A DNA stretch of 64,000 nucleotides from a virus, in the IMG/VR virus record IMGVR_UViG_3300015262_000001, positions 164,598 to 228,597 of that record. The stretch is one strand, 5' to 3'. Positions 15,502 to 25,742 of the stretch are shown here, in pieces. Position numbers and translations under genes: made by a program. The notes under the pieces are model-generated. The model was not told the DNA's origin, did not search any database, and saw nothing but the letters and a program-made list of their open reading frames with translations. How positions within the stretch are numbered: position 1 is the first letter of the stretch; the number at the start of each line of letters is the position of its first letter.

Positions 15502-18384
15502 TTACGTCTTCACATCTCGATGAGTAAAGAACTGGTTGACGCCCTGCCCGCCATTATCAGCGAAGTAAGGAATTGCAGAACCATGTCGTGTTGCACTGAT
15601 GGATTTACCGTCCATCACGATGTAATTCTTTTGCAACACCAGGATGCCATTGGTGCAGATACCAAACAAGATCTCGTTGTTAGCCGGTTGACGAATGACC
15701 GTAGAAGCCACCGCAATTAGCGTAGTACCGAGACGTTGCAGGTAGCAGTAGTAAGTACCGGTAGCACCTACTTTAACTGCGTAGTCGCGATCCAGGATCG
15801 TGGTACGACCGTTCAACACCACACGAGCACCAGCGGGTAAACGCACCCAACCGGTTTCGTTAACATTGAAAGGATCGATCTTGCCAGAACCACCACCCAC
15901 TTCAGTCATCAGTGTAGCGAAACGAGTGTTGCCCGGCAGATGCTGGTAGACTCCTTTGCCAGCCAGGAGCAGCGGTGGATAGATTTCCTCGACAGTGTCG
16001 AAGGCATCAGTCCGTTGGTACAGCCGTGCTTTGTTGACAGAACCTTTAACAAACGAAGGAGTTGCCGTGGTAAAGCCGTTGACTGTAAAACTCAAGTCAC
16101 CGTACACATTACCAAAAGCCCGGGTTACCGCTACCTGGAAGGTGTTGGTGTTAACCTGTACCGCCAAGAGGTCAGAGTAGGTCAGCCAGACATCATCGCC
16201 CGACGCAGAAGCACGGTTGCCCGTCATTGCCGGTTGATTGCCGTCGGTAACCTGATACATCTTCAAACCACCCGTAGTGGTATAGTTCAGGCTAGCCGTG
16301 GAGCCAGACACCGTCAAACCCACCACAGCCGCTTCTGCATAGCAGAGACCATCACTGATCACCAACAGTGCGCGACCGGGTGTCAAACTAAACACCTGGA
16401 TCTGAGGTACCCGGTAAGACGGATCCTGCAATGGGTTAGCGATAGCGGCACGAGCCATTACACTACCACTCGCAGCCTTGATCGCCATGACACTACCAAT
16501 AGCCATTGCTACCGGTTCGCCTACAGTCAGGATGTGGTTAGCGAACTGGAAGGAACTCTTACCGACGAAGTGGTTGTTCTCGTTGAACACCAGAGCTGAT
16601 GTAGCTACCCCGACCCCAGACTGGTTTACATACGCTGACATACTGGCTGGCATATCTGCCATGTTTTCGTTGTCGTCAATCGAGTCAGGCAAACGAATCC
16701 CGAAGGTTCCATCTCCACTCTGTGTACTGACGATGCTGTCGGATACCCACCCGAACTCCTGCCAACCGAAGCGACCCGTTTTAGAGTTTACTCCGTATAC
16801 CAGGAACGATGATTGCCCACCACCGTTGGTGAAAGGCAGGATACGTTCAGGCAGCAAACCAAAGGCTGCATGGCGGCTAGGAACGTAGATCTCCGGTACG
16901 GCCAGCTTAGGATCAACCGTAGGACGATTCGCCATCAAGAATTCCTTGATGCCTTTGTAGGTTGTAGCGAAACGTTTCACCCGCATACCGTTCTTGGTAG
17001 AACAGCTTTTAACCATCTCACCAGAGGTCAGCATGGCACCTGGGTATTGCACCAGGTTAAGCAGATCATAACGGTTGCCGTCTTTAAACCAGTTGGACTG
17101 GCCTACTGGCAACAGATCAGTACCCAGGGTATCCTTGGTACGAGTCCCCAGTTGACGGAAGGTGGCAGTACCACCAGCCCCGAGACTGCCAGGAATCACA
17201 GACTCGATAAAGCTGAACACCAGGTTACGAGAAACCGCACCCAACGTTACCTGCACCGACACTGCCACATGCATGTAGATCTCGGCGTTAGGCACGTTCC
17301 AGAACAGAGTGGTGACCACGCCATGACTACCACCCGCGATGGTCATGACTGCATCCGCAGGAAGATTTACGTATTGCGCCAGGTCGATGGACTGACTACC
17401 GTTAGCCGGAGCGCTATAAGCAGGGGTATCCATGCGGTCAAACAACGCCAGATAGTTCGCTGGCACCAGCGACACCAGAGTTGGGTCCGTTGTGGAGTTG
17501 GCCACGTAGAAGAACTTGTGGTTCAACGTAAGCACTGTGCCTGCGTACGAACTCGATACTGCCAGGCCTTTATAGGTCGTAGCCGCAAAGAGGTTGAATA
17601 CCAGGTAGTTGAAGTTACCGCCAGCCATAGCCAGCGAATTCTTGTACTGGTAGATCTGTCTGTCAGCCAAAGGCTTAAAGAAGACCGCGGAACCGTCCGA
17701 CGCATTGCACCCTACTGTGTTCCAGGAAGCAGTCAGGTAGTTGGAACTGAGCCCGGTAACCTCACCCAGCTTGGCGCCTTTAGAACCACCCAACGGCATA
17801 CTGTTAAAGATCGACTGGTTCTGATACTGAGCAGGATCAGAGTACGGCGAGAAGATCAGTCGGTCAGTGTTCAGCAGCATCCCTGTTTTCTTGCTGGCGC
17901 CAAAGTAGCGCACCGGCTCTACCCGCGTAGGCGTAGGAATAGGGTACTGGTCAGGATAGAAGAACGACGCAAACTGATACAAGTCGTTCAACTGGTAGTC
18001 TGTCAACACAAACGACGCATTGTTAGCCACCAGAGAAGCCTTGGCACCTTCAGGAGTTACAAAAGCCTGTACAGGTGCCAAGGCAATCTGCTCAGCCTTG
18101 GTAGCCGTCCGGAAGTTATCCTTCTTGCTTAGACCAATCGACGCCTTGGTCTCTCCGTGTTGCGCACCCCGAGAAGCCAAGTGTGCATCAATTGGAGCGG
18201 CCACAGTGTTAACGAAGATTTCTACGTTCTCACCGATGGTTTCCAGTTTCTCTGCGTTGTTACGGTTGAATTCTTCCGTGGCCAGCTGAATGGCGTAGGT
18301 GAGTTTGTTGAACTTCTTGATCACCTCACCAAACCGAGGCGCTGGGTTTTCGATGAATGGCGGTTCCCCACCCAAAATAATCAT
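15502..18384 (-). CDS. Long fibre-like virion protein 1, 960 aa
   Basis: A member of a local paralogous family with the next two genes. Shared marks are a conserved N-terminal region (HGETKASIGLSKKDNFRTAT...), a middle section with SDG and FNL/VFN strand repeats, and a C-terminal module that begins with an NGR-type strand and ends in a short variable tail (VVLNGRTTILDRDYAVKVG, then MDGKSIS). It is mostly beta-structured and lacks collagen repeats. By comparison with the phiKZ structural paralogues gp131-gp135 (recalled knowledge) these are tail-fibre or baseplate-decorating proteins. The start at ATG 18384 has GGAGAG 5 bases upstream; a GTG 6 bases earlier abuts that site and is rejected. Confidence 0.75.
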   Translation of the reverse strand: MIILGGEPPFIENPAPRFGEVIKKFNKLTYAIQLATEEFNRNNAEKLETIGENVEIFVNTVAAPIDAHLASRGAQHGETKASIGLSKKDNFRTATKAEQIALAPVQAFVTPEGAKASLVANNASFVLTDYQLNDLYQFASFFYPDQYPIPTPTRVEPVRYFGASKKTGMLLNTDRLIFSPYSDPAQYQNQSIFNSMPLGGSKGAKLGEVTGLSSNYLTASWNTVGCNASDGSAVFFKPLADRQIYQYKNSLAMAGGNFNYLVFNLFAATTYKGLAVSSSYAGTVLTLNHKFFYVANSTTDPTLVSLVPANYLALFDRMDTPAYSAPANGSQSIDLAQYVNLPADAVMTIAGGSHGVVTTLFWNVPNAEIYMHVAVSVQVTLGAVSRNLVFSFIESVIPGSLGAGGTATFRQLGTRTKDTLGTDLLPVGQSNWFKDGNRYDLLNLVQYPGAMLTSGEMVKSCSTKNGMRVKRFATTYKGIKEFLMANRPTVDPKLAVPEIYVPSRHAAFGLLPERILPFTNGGGQSSFLVYGVNSKTGRFGWQEFGWVSDSIVSTQSGDGTFGIRLPDSIDDNENMADMPASMSAYVNQSGVGVATSALVFNENNHFVGKSSFQFANHILTVGEPVAMAIGSVMAIKAASGSVMARAAIANPLQDPSYRVPQIQVFSLTPGRALLVISDGLCYAEAAVVGLTVSGSTASLNYTTTGGLKMYQVTDGNQPAMTGNRASASGDDVWLTYSDLLAVQVNTNTFQVAVTRAFGNVYGDLSFTVNGFTTATPSFVKGSVNKARLYQRTDAFDTVEEIYPPLLLAGKGVYQHLPGNTRFATLMTEVGGGSGKIDPFNVNETGWVRLPAGARVVLNGRTTILDRDYAVKVGATGTYYCYLQRLGTTLIAVASTVIRQPANNEILFGICTNGILVLQKNYIVMDGKSISATRHGSAIPYFADNGGQGVNQFFTHRDVKT

Positions 18385-18432
18385 AGCCACTCTCCGTTGA
18401 AGTAGGGGGCACCGAAGTACCCCCCGGATGTG

Positions 18433-21400
18433 TTAAGGCAACAGCTCGCCATTATGAAGGAATACAAACAAGCCTTCATCTTGAGGGTAGCCCGCGGACA
18501 TAGGAATGGTCCCACCTTCACGGGTATAGCTCAGCAGCAAATCGCCCACCATAAACGGTTGTTCGCGAGTGATGGTCAAGATCTGTCTGTCGTTGGTAAC
18601 GATGGTCGCTACCCGCAGCATGGAGCCGCTCTTACGAAGAGCCACTGACGACAACAGATACTTAGGTGTTTCATCCTCGATTGTTGCGTACATGTAAAAC
18701 GTTTTGTTCTGCGGAGCAGGGTCAATGTCACGGAGGTCGATCGTCCCACCCTGGATCGAGTAAGCCGTTCCGTTTATCATCATCCTGATATTGTCCTGGA
18801 TAAACAACAGCCAGCCAACTTCAGGATACACCGACGTAGGAACAATGTAACCCACCCCAGACTTCGCATGAATTGCAGCACCACCACCTGTGTACTGATA
18901 CGGGAACAGTGTTTGGGTGATAGAGGTGTTAGCAGGGTCATTCGCCACAATGGTAACGTCTGTCATCCCTACACCCGGCCACATTACTGCCACATCGCCG
19001 TACTGTCGCGGAATCGATCCTACCGCCAAGTTCTCGATCTGATTATTACCGAAGTTCAAATCGAAGATCGTGGCAATGCTGTTACGACTCGAGTAAGGTA
19101 CATGGGTGTGTCCTGCCACCATCAACACCTTTAGGTAGTTGCCATCCCGGTAGGCGGTGAATATCGGTTTAGCGATAAAGACATCGATCATGGCGTCAAA
19201 CTGAATGTAATCCCTCAACACAGGTTGACGAACAGTTGATACATCAGCCGGCGCACTTAGCCAGTTAAAGCTGGTAATGAGGTACACACCAGGATGATCA
19301 GCGTTAGGCGCTTCCAGGTTTGGTTGACCAATCAGTACTCTGGAGCGGAACTGCTGAGTTGCGTCAATGATCCAGTTAACCATTACCACGCTGTGGTTAA
19401 GACCGTGGAACATCCCGCCGTTCTCAGCCCCCAGATGGTTAATCGTAAACGCCCAACGAGTGGCTCCTCCGGTAAGCGCCTTGAGTTGATCGAGCACACC
19501 CTGCCGCAGACCAAAGAAGCTAGTACCCGAATAGGTGGCTACCTTGTTAATCGTGTCTAACGACTTGGTGTAAGTCCTTGGGAAGGACATCAAAACGTTT
19601 CCGTTGGCAGGTGCACGCAGAGAGGCAACCGCTGGCAGGTGCTGGCTTGTCGGATAAACCGTTGACCATGCACAGAAGCTCATCGAACCGCTACCCTGAT
19701 CTACACCCGCAGCAGCCAGCTCAGGACCAGACCCTGTGATACCCAACATGCCATCGCCACGCGACAAATTAGTGGAGTAGATCTCAGTAGTCAGTGGACG
19801 AGAGTTGATGTTTATACCCAGTGTCAGGTTGTTCACGCCTTCCCGAACAGCGTAACCACCACTTACCTTTCTGAAATACACTTTACGCTGCAAGTCCGGA
19901 GTGGTCATGTCAGCGGCTGAAAACGATTCACCATCAGCTTCAAACGTCATGCATGAGGGATACACCCCGTTCTTTGTGGCTGGTTGAACTGACGGGGTAT
20001 GTATCACATTACGTTTAACCGAAACGGTATCGCTATCCATCAATCTGGATAGTAGTGCTTCAGCGCTGTTGATATTGTCCATTTGCAGAACGTTCAACCG
20101 ACATGGGAACTCAGAGGCACCTTCAAACACACAAGTGGACACCATCTCACCAGTAGACAAAAGAACTGTTGCAGGTTGTTGGTAGGCCACGAGCAGGTTA
20201 TAAAAATGCATATATTGCCGGAGTCCCACACCTGCGTCTCCATTTTGGCTGTGGTCCAGCGTAACAGGCGGGGACTTACCTTGCCGGGACATTACACCGT
20301 TCGCCGGGTTGAAGATGTAATACATCTCGGTAACGCCAGCCAGCGTACGAGTGTAGATTGGGTTAGACGGATTATCCAGGTACGACATGTGGAAAAACTG
20401 GATTGTGTGGAAATAGTAGTTCCCATTTCCGCCGGTTTGTGGCCAGGACAAGTTCAAGTCACGACGCAGAATTGAAATCCAGGTGACGGGTAGGGTCATG
20501 GTGTAACGACCGAATCGAGTAATCTGGTTGTTGCCGTCTTTGAAAACCTGTTGAGCCTGGAAATCCAACACCCCGTTGTACTGAGTGCCGTCCCAATCTT
20601 GGTAGGTCAAAGGAACGGCTTCCCAGGTTACACCCAAGCCGTTAACAACATCCACAGTCCTAACACGGTAGAAACGGCTCTTAGGAACACCCTCTACTAC
20701 GTAGGCCTGAACCAACACCAAGTAAGCACCCATGTGGTGAATAGTCGCCTGGTCGTTGTGGCCAAACGTAGTGGCGTTACCGTAAGGGGAGCCAAAGAAC
20801 GCAGTGATGGCACTCATGTTGCAGCGAACGTAAGCGTGAGCACCTGGATCGAAGGAACCATTGGTCAGACAGATAAACCAGTCATTGGTCCCTGCCACGC
20901 CCGTCATGATCACCTTGTTACCACTGCCCGCAATGATGCGGTCAACGTCGATTCCCAACGCTGTCAAAGCCGGTGGACGGTACTTGTAGTTGCTGTAAGT
21001 AACCCGGATGTTGTCCTTGTTGTAGTTCTCAACCACGGAGAAATACAAGCCTTTGGTACGGCCGTCATAGTGGTTAGACAACAGCATCATCAGACCACTT
21101 GGCTCCAGACAGATACCTGAACATTCAGTCTGCTGGCCCATCCCTTCAAACGAACCACTGATGTTTGGTGGCAAGAAGGATTCACCGCTGTACGAACTGA
21201 TCGGGAAGATACCCGCCAGCATCGCCTTATCGGTGTCTGGGACGTAACTCTTCGCCAGAGCTACCACGCCATGGGGTGTACTGAGAACGTCGCTTCTAAC
21301 GCCTGCCAGGTCCTCTGGAAGGGTGGCGGTACGGTAGTTGTCATGGTTACCCATGTCAATGTCGAACGCATCAGCTTCATGCGGGTTGTTGTAGTTCTTG

Positions 21401-22026
21401 TCGTGTGCTTGCAGGATAACCAGTTGTTGATCACGTGCGGCATACAACTTCTGGTAGGCGTCTTCTACGGCTGCGGTCAGCTTGTCATCGAAGTCAGGAT
21501 CCCGGGTACTGCGGATACCTTCCAGCTGAGCGAAGAAGTAAGTGAAATCATACCAGTCCATGATTTCAGTTTTGATGTTGTGCGTGTGGTATTCAGGCGG
21601 TAGGGTAGGTGGTACGAAGAACACCTTGCTCCAAGGGATTGGTGTCTTGCCCTTGTGCATTTCGTCGAGCCATTCTTGCAGGTTGTTACGGGGCACAAAC
21701 CAAGCCCCGATACTCTGATAGTCAACGGTAACAAACTCGTTAGCTGCCAGGATTGCGTCAGAGACACGGATAAAGGTACAAATAGAACGACCAGTGATTT
21801 CACAGAAGGGAACAAACTCACCTTCTACGTAGTAATCACGGTCACGGGTAAGAATACCACCCGCTTGGTTACGAACCACGAGCAGACCAGGTTCGTTAAA
21901 GAAAGGAGACCCGTTAGGAATCAGCCAGTTCAAGGTTTTATCCTTGAGTGGGATCTTCTCACCAGGAATGGTGTTGACAGGATTGACGCCACGGATGTCA
22001 AACACTAAGAGCGGAATGGAATCCAT
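18433..22026 (-). CDS. Long fibre-like virion protein 2, 1197 aa
   Basis: Paralogue of the following gene. Both have a similar N-terminal attachment domain (SPFFNEPGLLVV compared with APFFTKSLTVKAP), a central block with SGSFEGMGQQTE and DGRTKGLYFSV matched by DGSFEGFGGFLE and DGRTTGLYYSV, and a C-terminal block with GTIDLRDIDPAPQNKTFYMY. A 41-base stretch within the last block is identical at DNA level in both genes. Probably a long tail fibre or baseplate-attached adhesin. The start at ATG 22026 has AAGGT upstream; the longer TTG start at 22044 has none. It differs from protein 3 most in the middle third, where host specificity would be expected to vary. Confidence 0.8.
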   Translation of the reverse strand: MDSIPLLVFDIRGVNPVNTIPGEKIPLKDKTLNWLIPNGSPFFNEPGLLVVRNQAGGILTRDRDYYVEGEFVPFCEITGRSICTFIRVSDAILAANEFVTVDYQSIGAWFVPRNNLQEWLDEMHKGKTPIPWSKVFFVPPTLPPEYHTHNIKTEIMDWYDFTYFFAQLEGIRSTRDPDFDDKLTAAVEDAYQKLYAARDQQLVILQAHDKNYNNPHEADAFDIDMGNHDNYRTATLPEDLAGVRSDVLSTPHGVVALAKSYVPDTDKAMLAGIFPISSYSGESFLPPNISGSFEGMGQQTECSGICLEPSGLMMLLSNHYDGRTKGLYFSVVENYNKDNIRVTYSNYKYRPPALTALGIDVDRIIAGSGNKVIMTGVAGTNDWFICLTNGSFDPGAHAYVRCNMSAITAFFGSPYGNATTFGHNDQATIHHMGAYLVLVQAYVVEGVPKSRFYRVRTVDVVNGLGVTWEAVPLTYQDWDGTQYNGVLDFQAQQVFKDGNNQITRFGRYTMTLPVTWISILRRDLNLSWPQTGGNGNYYFHTIQFFHMSYLDNPSNPIYTRTLAGVTEMYYIFNPANGVMSRQGKSPPVTLDHSQNGDAGVGLRQYMHFYNLLVAYQQPATVLLSTGEMVSTCVFEGASEFPCRLNVLQMDNINSAEALLSRLMDSDTVSVKRNVIHTPSVQPATKNGVYPSCMTFEADGESFSAADMTTPDLQRKVYFRKVSGGYAVREGVNNLTLGININSRPLTTEIYSTNLSRGDGMLGITGSGPELAAAGVDQGSGSMSFCAWSTVYPTSQHLPAVASLRAPANGNVLMSFPRTYTKSLDTINKVATYSGTSFFGLRQGVLDQLKALTGGATRWAFTINHLGAENGGMFHGLNHSVVMVNWIIDATQQFRSRVLIGQPNLEAPNADHPGVYLITSFNWLSAPADVSTVRQPVLRDYIQFDAMIDVFIAKPIFTAYRDGNYLKVLMVAGHTHVPYSSRNSIATIFDLNFGNNQIENLAVGSIPRQYGDVAVMWPGVGMTDVTIVANDPANTSITQTLFPYQYTGGGAAIHAKSGVGYIVPTSVYPEVGWLLFIQDNIRMMINGTAYSIQGGTIDLRDIDPAPQNKTFYMYATIEDETPKYLLSSVALRKSGSMLRVATIVTNDRQILTITREQPFMVGDLLLSYTREGGTIPMSAGYPQDEGLFVFLHNGELLP
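18692..18732. repeat. 41-bp direct repeat, copy 1 (in fibre gene 2)
   Basis: Begins ATGTAAAACGTTTTGTTCTG and is identical to 22353-22393. It encodes the RDIDPAPQNKTFY segment shared by the two fibre genes. Confidence 0.9.
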
Positions 22027-22093
22027 CACTTTAACCTTATTCAAAAGAAAGGACGCCAGGGAGGAATACTCCCCGGCTATCCGGACCTAAGTG

Positions 22094-25000
22094 TTAAGGA
22101 AGGATTTCGCTCTGGTAGAACCAAGGGATTTGTCCTTCCTCATTGACCAGACCAGACGAAGCTGGAATGGAGTTACCGCGTTTGAGCTCACTGATGCGGT
22201 GGCCGTTCATGGCGATCACGTTGTACCGATCAATAGTAAGAATCTGACTGGCATTCGTAACAACCTTACCGACCCACAGCTGGTACTGGCTTTCCAGCCG
22301 CTTGAGAGTAGTGACCTCATACTGCGCCACACCGTCTCTCAAGAACGCATAAATGTAAAACGTTTTGTTCTGCGGAGCAGGGTCAATGTCACGCAAGTCA
22401 ATGGAACCTGCCTGGAGCACAAATGGCCGGCCATTGAAGATCACGTTGATGTCAGTTTTGAAGAAAATCACCCAACCCGTTTGTGGATAGACCGAACCAA
22501 TCAAAGCATTGTTAACAGGACCCTGTTGAACGGTGGCGGCGCCACCAGTTATAGGACCCCACGCCCAGGCCCGACTGATACCGTTATCAGGAGTTACACA
22601 AACCGTAGGAGTACCTGTGGTGGTATCTTGTCTGGCTTGAGAACTCCAACGTCGGGTATTGCGGTCGTTGTAAACAAATGACCAATCAAGAGAGTACGCG
22701 TCACTAGGTACGTACGACATGATCCCAGATCCCATGTACACCGATAGCTGATTACCGTTAAGGTAGTACCTCACACGCATCGGGCCATGGTTAGACGAAG
22801 CCGTCTCATAATCTCCGGTTGACCCGTAGATACGTGCCGTAGGGCTAAGAGGAACAGCTTGGCTGAAACCCACCCCGTGCACAATATCCAGTACGGTGAA
22901 ACCAGTTACCTGATAACGCCCGTTGATTGCGGCGTAGGTAGGCTGGATGGTCATGAACGTTGAGTACAACGTGTTGACATCGGATCCCGACGGAGCAGCG
23001 TATTGAATGCACACACAAACCGGTAACCACCCTGCTCGCGCAGACATCGGTGAATAGGTTGGGTCGCAGATCGTAATGATCTTAAACCGGGTGGCCATCC
23101 CAGGGAACTGGATTTGGCCAAACAACGCATTGACAATGTTCTCTGGATAGAGGATCTCCAGAGTAGGGACAATGGTGACCGACCCATCCACTTCGATGCG
23201 GTTGTTGTGGTTGGCAATCAACAGCACGTCGTTGGGGTTAGCCGTGTAAGCCGGCCAGGCGTTACCCTGCTTAGTCCGATCGAAGTTCTTGGTCTGTGTA
23301 CCCATGCAAAACGCACCATCTCCTACGTCCACGCCATAGGCCGTCAGGGAGTTAGTGTTGAACACTACCGTGGCCATACCCATGCCCGTCAATGCATTAA
23401 CCGGCCGAATATCACCAGTTAGCGGGCGCGCTACCACCGTTCCCAATGGGATGTTGGTAATCTCAGGACGCACCGCAAAACGCCCCGAAACCGTCTTAAA
23501 GAACAGCTTGGAATAAATCTGCTGTCTCTGTCCGGCGGCCACGTAGAACTCACCCGTTGGGGTATAGGCGAGATGCCGAGGGTTAATTGACGACGCCAAT
23601 GGGCTAATAAGCGTTTCGTTCCACAGCTTGTAGGTAAAGTCCTTAGCTAGCCCCCACAACCTGGAAATAGTGGTGTGTCGGTCATGAGAACCGGGCGGTG
23701 TAACCACTGCCGCCATGCGCGGGAAACCTTCGAATCCAGGAGATCCAGAAATGGCATACCTGCCATCCGCCAACACGTTACCGCCCTGGTGTTGGTACGA
23801 AAACAAGGATATCCACATAGCCTGGTTTTGTCTATAGGCCTCAGATGGCAACGCAGAGGGATTGTTGAAGTCAACTGTGAAGACGTTAGTCTTCGAAATC
23901 AACGACATAACCCCTGTGTTTGGATCGAAGTTGTAATTAAGCTCCGGTATATACGTAATCGAGTTGTTGAGTACCTGTCCAGAAATAGCCGCATAGAAGG
24001 CGCCCAGAAACTTCATCGCATACTGACCGGGAACCTTTGGGTTCTCTGCCAACAAAATAGGCGACGACCGGTAGAATCCCAGTGCATTGTTAGACGCCTG
24101 AGCGAAAGGGAATAGACATTTGGTTGTATAACCATTACCGTCTTTGATGTGGTCACACCAGCGGAAATACGGCGAGTTATTCCACTGCACCCCCTCTGCA
24201 TCCATGAACGTCACGTTCTGACGAACTGGAGTTACAGGGATCTGAGCCTTAACGTCGGACAACAACACACGGTAGAAAAACTTATACCGCATATCGAAAT
24301 CCATGATTGGGCTTGCGACCGGGACGCCGGTAGAAGCCGTGTGGAAGATGTAGATCCACTGGCCGACCAAAGCGATACTGACCCATGGGAACACTTCACT
24401 GACGCCGTGAGAACCAGGGCTGCTGAAAATAGCATCTACCAATGCTCTCAGGTTGATCGGAGAGTAAACGTGTTTCGCTGGATCCAGGGAGCCGTTGGTT
24501 ACCCCGATGTAATACAGCTCACGGGTCTTATCACCCACGAGGATAACGTCTTCACCACTGCCCTGAGCAATCGTGTTGACAACAGCCCCATCGATGTTGA
24601 TCCGTGCGTGGCTGTACTTGTAGCCGGTGTAAAGCAACTGGCCGTTAGCCGCATCTTCCGAATCGGTCAGGACCGAATAGTACAAGCCTGTGGTGCGACC
24701 ATCGAAACGGTTCCACAGATAAGCCATCGATCCATCAGACTCCAGGGTAATGGCGGCAGTTTCCAGGAACCCACCGAAACCTTCGAACGAGCCGTCGATG
24801 TTGGCAGGGATGAAGTTGGTGTTACCGAATCGCGAGATAGGCAACAGACCGGTCTTCAGGTATTGCGAGCTGTCGAAGCCAAAGGTCTCGATAATGGTTT
24901 CTAACCCTTGAGGGGTCAGGTGCATATCGCTACGCGCCTGCAACACGTTACCGCTGTTAGCAGTTTCAAAGTTGTCGACCTTTTCCAGTCCCACCTGCGA

Positions 25001-25654
25001 CGCTGTCAAACCGTGTTCGTTGTTGGCCTGCATATGGCGGGTCAAGAACTCGGACAACATGTCACTGTAGATAGAGATGTAGTGCACCAACAGGTCGTAG
25101 AAGTGATCGATGCGGATCTGGGTCGGTTCACGACCGTTAGCTGCTTTCATAGCTAGGTAAAGATCCATGACTTCGATCGTATCCTGCCAGCACACAACTG
25201 TACGGATCAAGCTATGACTATGCAGGTGTGGTGGGAAGACCACGGGTTTGTTCCTCAGGTTCTCCCAGAACACTGGACGATCGTCATCGACAGCCGAGAA
25301 GATCATTTGCAACATGCGGTTGTCAATTAACGAGTATTCCCCAACGACGTGATAATCAAGCAGCACGTCGGTGAGGTCCGGATCCAACAGCTCGATGAAG
25401 CAGGCTACCGGTTGACCGGCCAGATCAGTAAGGCGAGGCATGATGCTAAAGATCTGGTAATGCACACCCAGGTCAAGTGGCTGACCATTAGGTGCTTTAA
25501 CCGTCAGCGACTTGGTGAAGAACGGCGCATGGTCTGGAACAATGATCCGCGACCAAATACCAGCTGGTGTGGACTTGGGCTCATCCTGGATTTCGTTTTC
25601 CGGATTACGTCCTTCAAGGTCCTCTTGATATTCACGGACAATAGGGAAATGCAT
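22094..25654 (-). CDS. Long fibre-like virion protein 3, 1186 aa
   Basis: Paralogue of protein 2 along its whole length, with the same N-terminal, SFEGFG/DGRTTGLYYS and C-terminal IDLRDIDPAPQNKTFY blocks. The start at ATG 25654 is supported by AAGGAG 6 bases upstream. The frame is open to 25723, but that start would lie within the perfect hairpin at 25701-25734. A virion role is inferred from size, beta-rich composition, and location next to a fibre chaperone and a collar-type fibre. Sequence differs from protein 2 enough that the duplication is old, apart from the identical 41-base patch. Confidence 0.8.
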   Translation of the reverse strand: MHFPIVREYQEDLEGRNPENEIQDEPKSTPAGIWSRIIVPDHAPFFTKSLTVKAPNGQPLDLGVHYQIFSIMPRLTDLAGQPVACFIELLDPDLTDVLLDYHVVGEYSLIDNRMLQMIFSAVDDDRPVFWENLRNKPVVFPPHLHSHSLIRTVVCWQDTIEVMDLYLAMKAANGREPTQIRIDHFYDLLVHYISIYSDMLSEFLTRHMQANNEHGLTASQVGLEKVDNFETANSGNVLQARSDMHLTPQGLETIIETFGFDSSQYLKTGLLPISRFGNTNFIPANIDGSFEGFGGFLETAAITLESDGSMAYLWNRFDGRTTGLYYSVLTDSEDAANGQLLYTGYKYSHARINIDGAVVNTIAQGSGEDVILVGDKTRELYYIGVTNGSLDPAKHVYSPINLRALVDAIFSSPGSHGVSEVFPWVSIALVGQWIYIFHTASTGVPVASPIMDFDMRYKFFYRVLLSDVKAQIPVTPVRQNVTFMDAEGVQWNNSPYFRWCDHIKDGNGYTTKCLFPFAQASNNALGFYRSSPILLAENPKVPGQYAMKFLGAFYAAISGQVLNNSITYIPELNYNFDPNTGVMSLISKTNVFTVDFNNPSALPSEAYRQNQAMWISLFSYQHQGGNVLADGRYAISGSPGFEGFPRMAAVVTPPGSHDRHTTISRLWGLAKDFTYKLWNETLISPLASSINPRHLAYTPTGEFYVAAGQRQQIYSKLFFKTVSGRFAVRPEITNIPLGTVVARPLTGDIRPVNALTGMGMATVVFNTNSLTAYGVDVGDGAFCMGTQTKNFDRTKQGNAWPAYTANPNDVLLIANHNNRIEVDGSVTIVPTLEILYPENIVNALFGQIQFPGMATRFKIITICDPTYSPMSARAGWLPVCVCIQYAAPSGSDVNTLYSTFMTIQPTYAAINGRYQVTGFTVLDIVHGVGFSQAVPLSPTARIYGSTGDYETASSNHGPMRVRYYLNGNQLSVYMGSGIMSYVPSDAYSLDWSFVYNDRNTRRWSSQARQDTTTGTPTVCVTPDNGISRAWAWGPITGGAATVQQGPVNNALIGSVYPQTGWVIFFKTDINVIFNGRPFVLQAGSIDLRDIDPAPQNKTFYIYAFLRDGVAQYEVTTLKRLESQYQLWVGKVVTNASQILTIDRYNVIAMNGHRISELKRGNSIPASSGLVNEEGQIPWFYQSEILP
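22353..22393. repeat. 41-bp direct repeat, copy 2 (in fibre gene 3)
   Basis: Identical to 18692-18732. The flanks diverge at once on both sides, which points to gene conversion or strong local constraint. Confidence 0.9.
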
Positions 25655-25700
25655 ATCCCGCTCCTTGATTAGGGGTATAGTGTAATTGGCTAAGGTTAAC

Positions 25701-25734
25701 GTAACTGATCTATGCAGACGCATAGATCAGTTAC
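25701..25734 (-). terminator. Perfect 14-bp hairpin before fibre gene 3
   Basis: GTAACTGATCTATG and CATAGATCAGTTAC flank CAGACG. It follows the fibre chaperone gene on the minus strand. No U-run follows, so it may separate transcripts by processing rather than by intrinsic termination. Confidence 0.5.
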
Positions 25735-25742
25735 GGTCCTGA

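Noticed and set aside
25655-25723. Longer start for fibre gene 3
   Set aside because: The extra codons encode part of a perfect hairpin and the downstream ATG has AAGGAG at ideal spacing.
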